A program made the position numbers and the translations under genes. A DNA stretch of 64,000 nt, taken from NCBI GenBank assembly GCA_029817715.1, contig JARUPY010000083.1:3720001-3784000 (forward strand), in the 5' to 3' direction. Positions 20,882 to 33,815 of this stretch are shown here, piece by piece; position 1 is the stretch's first letter; the number at the start of each line of letters is the position of its first letter. The notes under the pieces were generated by a model. The model searched no databases. It was not told the origin of the DNA and was given only the letters and a program-made list of their open reading frames with translations. This stretch comes from Melastoma dodecandrum (Eukaryota; Streptophyta; Magnoliopsida; Myrtales; Melastomataceae).

Positions 20882-23800
20882 TCTTGGTCGGGACTACTTC
20901 CTGCAGGACCTCATCTATATCCTTGTCCGTGAAGTCGGGGCCCCATCCTGTCGGCACGATTGGTCCCTCATCAGGCTTGGGGTGAGAGGTGCCATAGCTC
21001 ACAATGAAGTCGAACTTCCCGGAGGGTTCACCTAGGGGTCCGACAGTAGGGTCTCCTAGCTTGTAGCGTTGATCCAAGGTGAGGTCCTTGATCGTCTTGC
21101 ATGTTTCTGCATGTAAAATGCCCTTGTCACAACAGGAGTATTCATCAGCCCTGATAGTCTCTATTTCAGAGTCAAGCCATAAAATCAACTCCCTATGCAA
21201 AGTCGACGGGATCGCGGCGGCTTTATGAAGCCAATCGCGTCCCAAAAGCGCATTAAACGAAGGGGCTATGTCAATTACGAAGAAAGCAGTTTCCTGCTCG
21301 TGTCTTCCGACGCCTAAATGCACAGAGCATATCCCTAGGCATTCGAACTTCCTCCCATTAAAGCCGCTTACAGCCACGTCGGTTCGTACCAACTCGCTAG
21401 GCTTGTACCCAAGTAGTCTAAACTTGGTGAGTGGGAGAACGTTGACGGTGGTGCCGTTGTCTATTAAGACTCGACCCACCAAAACACCGTCAAAGGTGGC
21501 TGCGATGTATAACGAGTGCATGTGCTGTTTCATGCGATTCGATGGTTTCCTCAGCCAGTGCAGAGGGAAGCCAGATGGAAAAGAAGTGACCTTAGAGTCC
21601 AGGGTTTTACCTTTCGGCGCCTCCGACTTGTCGTTGCAGGCGAACTCCGCAGGAAAGGTGAGAGCGTTACAACTCACGAGGGGCCCTTGTTCTGCGTTGA
21701 AGTCGCAGGGCCTGTCTCCTCGTAGAGGAGTGTAGTCGAAGCTTGAGCCCGGGTTTTCCGAGTAATCAGTAGACTCGACCCGTTCGGGCTCCGCGACTTG
21801 TTTCTCTGCGGCTTGATTCCCTTCCGAGGGTGGCACCGCAGGGGTCATCCTAAGTCTTTTTTGGGCGTGACTTAGACGCCTTTCCTTTCTCTTCTGAGCC
21901 CTTAAAGGGGGCGCAACCTTCCTTTCCACCTTCTGCCATTGAGACGAAGGGTTAGGGGCTTTGACGAATTTTGGTTTCTTAGAACCAAAAAGGAGTCGGC
22001 TTACCTCCACGAATCTGCCGTCGACTGGGTCATACCCCACCTGCGCTGGAGTATTTTCTGGTCTATTCGAGGAGGGTTTACTGGGATTCGAATTACCTGT
22101 ACCCTCGGGGCGGACCGCTTTTACCAGCATTTCTCCTTTTGCGGACAAGTCGACCAGCCGCAAGAAATAGCTGACGCAGCATGCTGTGCAGAGCTGGGTA
22201 ATAAGTATCCGATTGTGGGCGATCAGCTTGCACTTCTGGCACAGTAGCTTCTCATCCAAGAATTGGGCGATAGGAGGTCCCCTCCGCAATTCCTGGGGGT
22301 CGACTGTCTGTGACGCATATCGGGCCCTGCGACTTGCAGCCTGCTGGGGTCGGTCTACTCCCTTATGCTCTTCCACAGGTCTTATCTCTTTGACAGGGGT
22401 AGTCCTAGTGTACCCCTGCTTGACGACTCTCTGGCCGGACGAGTCCATAAACTCAAGTCGCCGTGCTGGGCGTTCTGTACCCCGGGCGGCTGCCTCTCCA
22501 TTCCCCTTATGCCCCTGGGAACCTCCTCGTCCTCCTCGCGAAGCCAGTCGGCGATCCACACTAGGAGGACTTTTGAGGACGTGAGAAGGTCCTCGGGGGG
22601 CAGTCGACGACATTGCTGCTTCCTCGAAAGGAGTCAGGTCATACCAGTCTTCTGTCTTACTGTCCAACAGATACTTCTTAAATGTGTGGCATTGGTCCGT
22701 CGTGTGAGTGTCGTTCAGGTGCCAGTGGCAAAGCCACTTGTCCCTTCCCTTTGGCAGGATGACGACCCCACGCTCAGCCAGTCGCTTCAGCAGGGCATTA
22801 GCTACCAAGGTCTCGCCGGTTGCTTGCAAATCCTGCGAGGGTATAGCAGAGTCGTTAATGACTTCTACAAGGTTAACCTCAGTGTCAAATATATCAAATG
22901 TATGAATGGCGACTTCGTCGTCAAATGGATTATCATCCACCATGGCGACTTCATCGACTTCGGGAAAATAGAGCTCTTTAGACTCTATTAAATCCTGAAT
23001 TATATTTCTAAAGGACAGGCAGTCCTTGGTAGTATGGGTGAAGGAACCATGCCACTTGCAGTAATTCCTACTTTTTTCCCTTTCTGTCTGAGGGACTCGA
23101 TGACCAGGCTTAAGCCTGATCCTTTTCTTTTGATAAAGCCAGTCAAAAATGGCGTCGACTTTATCTGTGTCAAAGGAGTACTTCCTTTCCTCGACATTTT
23201 TCTGGGAGGCTTTGGCTTTAGAATTTTTTCTAGTCAAGAGGTCACATATAGTTGACTCTCCCTTAACAAACTCGGCCACGTCGACTTCATAAGTATCAAC
23301 TTGGTAGGCTCGAGTCAGCTTGGCCTCTTCTGTTAGGAGCTGATAGTACTCAGTGGCTCTCCTTGCCAAATCATATAAGTCGGCAAAGCGCTCCCCTTGA
23401 AGCTTTTTCTGGAAAGGAATGGACAACGCATTTAATGCGAGGAGCAACTGATCTTTCTCCGGTATGGGAGGCCTACACCGTAATAGGGCCTTCCTAAGTT
23501 TCATTAAAAACTGCCCCGGGTGTTCCCCATTAGCCTGCCTAAGGCGCATAACCTCAAACATTGACATGGGGGTATCAAGTCGAGCAAAGGTTTTAACAAA
23601 CATGGACTGCATCTGAGTCCATGAAGCTACTGACCCCGACGGCAAACCTGCATACCAGGTAAAGGCATCCCCGGTTAATGAATTCGGGAAGAGCTTTAGT
23701 TTCCAGAAGTCATTGCCGGCCGCCTCGCCAAGTTGATGAGTGAAGCGAGCAATATGCTCAAGTGGAGTCATTTCATCTTCGCCTGAGAAGCGAGTGAAGT

Positions 23801-24731
23801 CGGGCACCTTATAACCCCTGGGTAAAGGGAAATCCCTGTCAATGTACGCAGGATAAGGAGGCCTGTATAAACAGGTGTCATCTCGTCGAGCTATTCCGGG
23901 GACGACTTGCTCTATAACCTGAGTTATGGCCTCTCGTAAGTCTGGGGGTACACCGCCTATCGGCCCCTGCCCTGCGAGTCGAGTTGGCCTTGACGGGCTA
24001 TACGGAGGCCTTTCTCCCATTGCCTGGCTCGTTGGATCCCTTACATAAAATGAAGGCTCCTCACGATGATTACCACTCCGGGGTCCAGGCTCATAGGGAC
24101 CTCCAACTGCGTCGACCATTGGCTCTTTTCCAGGGCGACGAACCGGAATACAATCCTCCCCCCGATCTGTTTCCTCTTGGAAGTCCTCTGCCTCATCCCA
24201 ATACGTATTCGCTGGTTGAGTACGTGAAGAAGAGGGTCGACCAGGGGAAACCAGATTCCCGGGTTCAAAGAGAGCATTCGTCCTTATCTCAGATTGCTCA
24301 AAAGTCACGTTACGTGGCCTTTGAGTAGTCCGACGAGCGTCTGCCATGAACGTAGATTCCCTAATAGGGGCCTCTCTCATACGAGGTCTCACTCTTTCCT
24401 CGTCTCTCGGGCCAGAAAGACGCCCTATTAGAGTTTGGACATCGATTAGGATGCCCTTCATATCAGTCAACTCCTGACGCACATTTCCCAATTCTTTGTG
24501 GAACTCCAGTCTCGAAATAAATTCGGACGGGGCATGTGAATCAAAAACGAACTGGTTTGTAACTGCCTAGCCTCCTAGGGCCAGCGCTTGGGCGTGTGAA
24601 TCAAAAGTGGACTGGTTTGTAACTGCCTGGCCTCCTGGGGCCGGCGCTTCCAAGTTCATTTCCAGAGGAAGTTCCTGGTTTTCCCCATCTAAGGGATTCT
24701 GAGACTCACGGCTTCGAGTATTTCTCGGCAT
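20760..24731 (-). CDS. gag: Tat-lineage gag-protease (interrupted by one amber codon)
   Basis: The frame begins at Met 24731 and is broken by TAG at 24569-24567, where the tandem truncated copy has a glutamine codon. It is then open for 1243 codons from an internal Met at 24491. The capsid region (retrotransposon gag) is visible around LKLFPNSLTGDAFTWYAGLP and GQFLMKLRKALLRC. Two zinc-knuckle-like motifs follow (CKWHGSFTHTTKDC and CHWHLNDTHTTDQC) and a third Cys cluster near LLCQKC. The aspartic protease sits near the C-terminus at VLIDNGTTVNVLP with LLGRDWLH downstream. The catalytic triplet reads Asp-Asn-Gly rather than the usual Asp-Ser/Thr-Gly. Protease fused to gag, with pol in a separate frame, is Ogre-like. 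Confidence 0.9.
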
Positions 24732-24764
24732 TTGAGACTAAGATCCTTTTTCCTCAACGAGCTC

Positions 24765-24779
24765 CCACTGTGGTCGCCA
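24765..24779 (-). other. primer-binding site of the complete Tat element
   Basis: TGGCGACCACAGTGG on the minus strand, six bases after the CA end of the 5' LTR. It resembles the TGGCGACTCC site of Tat/Ogre elements but differs after the eighth base, implying a different tRNA primer or drift. Confidence 0.75.
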
Positions 24780-24785
24780 AAAACG

Positions 24786-25772
24786 TGTTCGCCTATAGAA
24801 CGGATCACGTCGGAAATATTTGGCAAAAGGACTCACAGGAATTGAGTTTGTGGTCGCCAGTAAGAAGATGCACAATTTTATTGAAATCAAATGCAAGTCT
24901 TACAATCTTAATGAATAAAGAAAAACAGGGCTTACAGCCATTAGAAATGGAAAAAAGTGCAAGTGTTGACAATGATGTGGAAATCTGTGACGGCGGAGAA
25001 CTTGTGACGAAGGCCTTGGAAGCTCGCTTCGTCGGTGGTGGTCGCTGGCGGAAAGTTGTGACGAAGGCCCTACGAGCTCACTCCGTCGGTGGTGTCGCTG
25101 GCGGGGGGTTGACGGCAAAGGCCCTACGAGCTCACTCTGTCGGTGGAAGGATAGTTGACTTGTAAACCGGGTCAGGGTATCTAATTCCTAAGGTTGACGA
25201 ACAAACTTCAGAGCTTTGGCTGTGTCTGGTCGTCCTCTGTCTTGAAAAATTCCTCTGCTATTTATAGAGGACTTATACGTGATTAACGCGTAACAGATAG
25301 ATCGTTTTGCAGATCGTGTTATAGATCGTGATCCCTAATGTCGTGGGAGTGTCTCAACAACCCCCTTGATATATGGGATCACGTTCCTGGATATTTAAGA
25401 TCAGTTACGATCTTTAACAAACGTGATTGAAAATGAATAAATTTATTTTAACCTCGTCGACTTGACTGATCTGTACGGACTACGATCGACTTGGTCGACT
25501 TATCCAAAGCTCCGTCGACTTTGACCCCACTAGTAGGCCTAGCTACTGTTGAGTCATCTTGGTTGACTTTGATTGCCACACTCCTTTGTTGTGAGTCGAC
25601 CTAGTCGACTTCATCGTAAATCGACCTAGTCGACTTCGTCATAAATCGACCTAGACGACTTCGTCATAAATCGACCTAGACGGCTGTATCTTGGGCCGAC
25701 TAGATGTGTGACTTGAGGAATTACTGGATCTCTGTTCTAAGCCCAGGCCCAAAATTATTTGCCATGTCAACA
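24786..25772 (-). repeat. right (5') LTR of Tat element
   Basis: A 987-bp LTR starting TGTTGACATGG (minus strand) and ending GCGAACA. It has all the repeat blocks of the left LTR plus an extra 23 bp that includes a TATA box. The sequence outside begins CTGAT; the matching duplication was not found because the far end of the tandem array is not clear. Confidence 0.9.
25258..25266 (-). promoter_or_regulatory. LTR TATA box
   Basis: TATAAATAG on the minus strand within the 5' LTR. This is the likely core promoter of the retrotransposon, with transcription expected about 30 bp further along the minus strand. The equivalent position in the left LTR (about 13187) is deleted. Confidence 0.65.
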
Positions 25773-27385
25773 CTGATCCAAGACAGCAGTGAGCAACGTG
25801 ATGGCTGCCATTCGGGACATCTGTTACAACGACACAACCCTTTGACCGAGCTCCGTGACACTCAGTCGCCGGTGCTCCGTGGTACTTCTGCTTTCCAACT
25901 ATCAGGGAGAGTTCACCAATTCCTGCCGACATACTCGAAGGTAGGGTCAACTTTGCATATGTACTGAGCAAGCAACAGGAGTGTGGAGTTTTGTTCCTAG
26001 TCAAGAAAAATATTTTACGAAATATGGTCCTTTTAAAATTCGTTGACTAATGTCAAGAAATCGATCTTTGTGGGGTCGATTATATGCCTTAAGGAAATTA
26101 ACACCGATTTTTAAATTTAAAAATGGAAAATTTGATATTTAAAATACTTATTTTACACGTTAAAGAAAAGTTGATATTTCAAATGTCAATTTTGGGCTTA
26201 GGTCGATTTCTTGACATTAATTAAGAAATTTTGAAAGAGGACATGCTAGTAAATTATTTTCTTTTACTAAGTTGTTAAGTAACAAGGGAGTATGTACCTT
26301 TGGCCCGAAGGCTCTTTTGATACCCTGCGTTTTGCGTCCATTTTAAAAAACATCCGCCAAAAAGATGACAAACCACAAGCAAGCTGGGTTTCCTTTGAAA
26401 ATGGGTCTGATCGTTTTCCACGTTTTGGAAAGAGCATGAATTCCTATGACTTAGCCCAAATTTCTACATTAAAAATCTGGGCATAGGGCAAGGAAATTTC
26501 TGGACGCTTAGTGATGAAAGTGATGGGAGGACCAGAAGCCACCAATGCCTTGCAAAAATGTTTATCAAGTGCTACACACTACCACTCGAGGAGACAAATC
26601 CGATATTTCCAAGAAATTCTGATCCTGCGAATTTTGGGACTCGCTTTCTCTCCTTTTCTTCTTTTTTACCCACCGGCAAAAAAGAAAAGGGACTCTTTTT
26701 TTTAAATTCGCCTCTTGTGTATTCTCCCAAAGGACGCTCGGAGAATTTATTCAAGTATTCGAGTGTGGGTTTTAAAAATTCGCTATCCGGAGGGCGCGTT
26801 TAGAGGGACATCATTTAGCATTTACATTACGTTCGCATTTGGACCACCTAAAGAAGTTTTGTCTTGTTCCTCCTCCTATACAGACGTTCTGGAGCTTCCT
26901 GGTCATGTCTTAAGTAAGACGAAACCTCCCTGTTGTAATGATACTGTTAATGTCTTGACAGGTCCACTTTAGCATACTCCTGCAAACAGCTAAATCGGCT
27001 GGAGGGATAAATCCCCTGTAAAATTTTCTCCCACGCATCTACTTTTTTTGGGTCTTTGAGATGCTGATTCCTTTGGGAGAGCCCAGATAATTTCTGGGCC
27101 AGTCCTGGGATTTGATATAAAACGAGTTGTTGCAGCCTTAGTTCCGACAAAGGGGGAAGGGGAACAAGCAAGCATCAACTGTCCGCTCCCGCTCTATGTA
27201 GAATTGATTTCCCACGCCCAATCCCGTCCCAGCCATTCAGTTAAGAAAAGCTAGTTCTTCCCTTCTTCCCCCCTTTGTTTTCTTACAATCACGGGTTTTC
27301 AGACAGTGTCCCTCCCACCCAAGTCGGCAATCCGGTTCATGTGGTAGGGATTTGTTAGGTGGGTTGTTATTTTCCTTCGAGGGAA
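25773..27385. other. unassigned sequence between Tat element and GLR gene
   Basis: No recognised gene. 25773-26030 has overlapping open frames on both strands. 26048-26219 is a MITE-like inverted repeat. 26286-27180 holds several open frames in different phases without a recognisable domain. The last ~200 bp are the GLR promoter or leader. Confidence 0.4.
26048..26219. mobile_element. MITE-like element with 17-bp inverted repeats
   Basis: TAATGTCAAGAAATCGA at 26048-26064 is exactly inverted at 26203-26219. The 172-bp interval is AT-rich and non-coding with further ATTTGATATTT-type repeats. The outermost TA could be the target duplication, as for mariner-type MITEs. Family not identified. Confidence 0.6.
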
Positions 27386-30662
<3,277 letters not shown>

Positions 30663-30761
30663 ATTGACTAGGCATATGTCTTATTCATACAGTGTTACAT
30701 CTTGAGATCGAGCTGATCACCGAATTCCTCCAGAGCGGGTATGAGAGAGTACGAGTGGTTC

Positions 30762-32711
30762 TTATGCCAATATCCACATGAAAACAGTCGACCAGAGAGT
30801 GAGGGCCAATGCCGCAACCAGGTATGTCCAGAAGAAGATGACTGAGCACTCATCGTTACCAACACCGAACAGCTGGGTCATCGTCCCTGACAATCCAAAA
30901 GAAGCTTGTATTTCATTCCGTATTCGATGACAATGCAAGAGATATTGTAGTTAGGTGTTACCGATGTTCATGGCTGGCGGTACGGTGAACTGAATCATTA
31001 GGACGTAGTGGTACAACGGATCAGAAGGAAGGAGCCCGAGATTTGCTGCTGCTTTTACTACGCAGATTCCGATCGCTGGCGATATGAGGTATCTAACGAC
31101 AATCACTCCGACGACAACCGTCGGCTTGATCTTCGAAGAGCGAAACCCTGCAAAACCATATCTACAATTAATACCAATCAGCACTTTTTGGCAAATAAAT
31201 TCAGAAAATTCACCTGAGGTGAGGTTGCCTCCCAGTATCAGAGTTATACAAGGAATGGCTCCGTCCCTGCATAATCGCAACCGGTCATTACCAATGTTGT
31301 TAAGGAACAATTAGACAGAGTAACGAGAGAGATCTTAATTTCAGATGTTATCTTGCCCAAGTAATTTGATTGATTCTTGCAACACTCGGAGTGGAGCATT
31401 GTCACCGATGATGAGATGCCTCAGCCACGTAACGGCCCCGAAAACGAAACCCAGTACCTGATCAGACGAATCAAATCTTTATGACCGAACCGTAAGCATT
31501 CAGCATGTATTCGCCGGAGTGAAACAGAAGAAAAACTCACTGCAGCCACATTTGGAGGTGACATCAACTCCTTCAGGATCTGGTGAAGGTACCCGCCGAC
31601 TTTCCTGAACATCGAACTCTCGCCTCTCGTCTGGCTGGTCGATTCCTGGAAGATGAAAATTTTCCCTTCATATCACTTTGCTCCTGTCTGTTTCATGCCA
31701 CGCGTGGCGAAAGAACTTACAGTCTTATTTTCAATGGTTTCGATTGTTCTGACTCTGACAGGTATTCGTTCCCGATCCCCTTTGAGGAGGGGGGCTTCCA
31801 GTTTGCTGTCAAAGTCGATATTCGGAAGCTTCGATGCTTCCTCTGCTTGAAAAGCTTTGAACCTCATGCACGAGGTTTTTATTAAATGGTACGTGTAAGT
31901 CCATATGAAGAATCCTGCTAGCTGTTCATGAGCATGTCAGATTCCGACCACCAAATATGCGTGACGATAACTGGAGTTTTGTTTTTTCACTTACCGCCAA
32001 AGAGAAGGAAGCATAGGAGAGCCCGACCATGCTGCACGCGTTCTTATCGCCGAAGGGGCTGCCTTCTTCTTTACAGATAGCAGGCACAATGATAAGCAGA
32101 AGATTTCCTAAATTTCCTTTAAAAAAAGCAACAAAAAAAAAACCATGAGATTCGACCCCGGCCTGAACTTTTGAAAACGTCCCCGTCCAGCAAACATTCC
32201 ACAGAACCACCTGCCGAGCACGAGGCAATAACAACTCCTTCCAGATGAGGACTCGGCTTGAGCAATTTCACGATGATCCATCCAAGGACCCCTCCAATTA
32301 AGAAAGTAAGGCCAATATTCACTGGCATGAACCACCTGCATCAAGCGGAGCAGGATTAGCATTCATCGTCGTCTGTCAGTCGCGACAACAGTCAGCGGAA
32401 GAGAAAACAGAGTCTCACCACGAGATGATGTCTCCGAAGGTGACGGTCCTCGCAAGGCAAGTGAACGCCAAGCTCGGTGTGAACGCCATGAACACGACCT
32501 GCAACCACAGGGAAGAAAATAAAAACATTGGAAAGAAGCATAGAAAATCTTTCTAAATCTCTGACAGGAGACCGACCTTGTTGAGAGATTTCCTGGCATC
32601 TTCGGGGAGGAGATTACAGTACTTGGTAGCCATGAAAGCCCCCACGAGGCTTATCAACAGGACTTGTAAGTTGGGAACTAGTGCCACCTGAAACAGTGTC
32701 CAGAATCCCAT
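30762..32711 (-). CDS. PILS: PIN-LIKES (PILS) auxin carrier
   Basis: Endoplasmic-reticulum auxin carrier that sequesters intracellular auxin. Ten exons: 32711-32577, 32498-32419, 32335-32211, 32116-31995, 31921-31721, 31645-31541, 31457-31357, 31266-31214, 31147-30962, 30886-30762, 410 residues, all phases closing. Conserved PILS blocks are seen: NLLPEDARKSLNK, FTPSLAFTCLARTVT, WWFMPVNIGLTFLIGG, CSAGNLGNLLLIIVPAIC, DGAIPCITLILGGNL and FTVPPAMNIGTMTQLFG. Two hydrophobic bundles of about five helices flank a variable hydrophilic loop (about residues 165-255). Intron 7 uses a GC donor (TTGG|GCAAGA) instead of GT. Which PILS member it is cannot be settled here. Confidence 0.93.
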
Positions 32712-33815
32712 CTTTTCCCCACTCCCTCCCGGTTTCTGACGCCAAAAGAGTTCTAACTAAACAAATTATGGGAAGACAAGCGGGGTTGTATTGTAATGCA
32801 AGTAAGATCATGATAGAGAATAAAAGAGGGACGTCGAGCTGTGAGCTAAAAAACCAAAAAAAAAAAAAAGCTGAATTGATGCGACATCGTTTCGTTTTCT
32901 GGCTTCAACAACGGGATTTTTTATTTATTTTTTTATTTATTTTTTCTTATTGATAGGCTGTTGTCGGGAATTACGAACTCCCGACCAACTTATTGACCGC
33001 AAACACGACTCATTACTTGAATTTGTAGATCAACTATTTTCTTTGAAATAATGGAGTTCTTGTAGTTTAGTTCATTAATGAAAGGGTGAAAAACCCCCTT
33101 GACCCCACTTCTTCAATTGAATTCATTTTGGTCCAAACAACCACCACCACGATTCAGCACGTGAAATAATCTGTCTTGGGGGGACACTAACACTAGACAA
33201 AGAGAGGATGCTTACATTACATTGCCTCTAGGCGTGCAAAAGTTTTGGACCCCCCAACCCCCTCAAAGAGGAAATGGAAAGAAAGATTCCAACCTTAACT
33301 TAGTTCGTCGTAACAATAAGACAGTGATATGGGATTTCAGTAGGAAAATGGAAAAGAATAGAAGATAAACATTGATTGGATGGAATCGTTCCCACCACTC
33401 ACATCCCAATCACACCCTCTAATCCTCCATTCCTAGAATCCAAAAGAGAAGAAAACGCCACTTCGTTTTTTCCTTCCATCGGGGAGGATTCCGGCTCCGA
33501 CAACGACGGGATTCAGATATGTGTCCCCCCCCTCCTCATCGCGAGAGACACGTGGACGATATGCCCCAGTGTCCGCATAAACTTAAATGGGGGAATTATT
33601 AACAATCCGACAAGCACAGAAGAGACCAAGGAAAGAAGAAAAGCAAGTAGAGGCATCCCAATTTCTGGGAGGAAGCCTTGCTTATGGCACGGATTTCATA
33701 TGTTATACGCTTGACAGGCCGAGGACCTTCTACAGTGACGTCACGTATGAGTCGATCGTATATACCCAGAATTAACAGCACAAGTTTCCCACTTACGGTT
33801 TCCATGACGATGAAA
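32712..33815. other. PILS upstream region and plastid-protein 3' flank
   Basis: About 1.1 kb upstream of PILS, with an AT-rich stretch at 32860-33070 (TTTATTT repeats at 32918-32945) and no supported gene. Confidence 0.5.

Larger units (their letters stand above)
12730..25772 (-). mobile_element. Tat-lineage Ty3/gypsy LTR retrotransposon
   Basis: Read on the minus strand: 5' LTR (25772-24786), primer site (24779-24765), gag-protease (24731-20760), pol with RT, RNase H, a second RNase H and integrase (20881-17309), an opposite-strand accessory gene (13883-17177), a polypurine tract (13707-13698) and the 3' LTR (13693-12730). The second RNase H domain, the antisense plant-mobile-domain gene and the absence of a chromodomain are known marks of the Tat lineage (Ogre, Retand, Grande relatives). 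LTRs begin TGTTGACA and end in CA. About a dozen LTR substitutions were counted by eye, so the element is fairly young. Gag carries an amber codon, so this copy is probably not autonomous. Confidence 0.93.
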
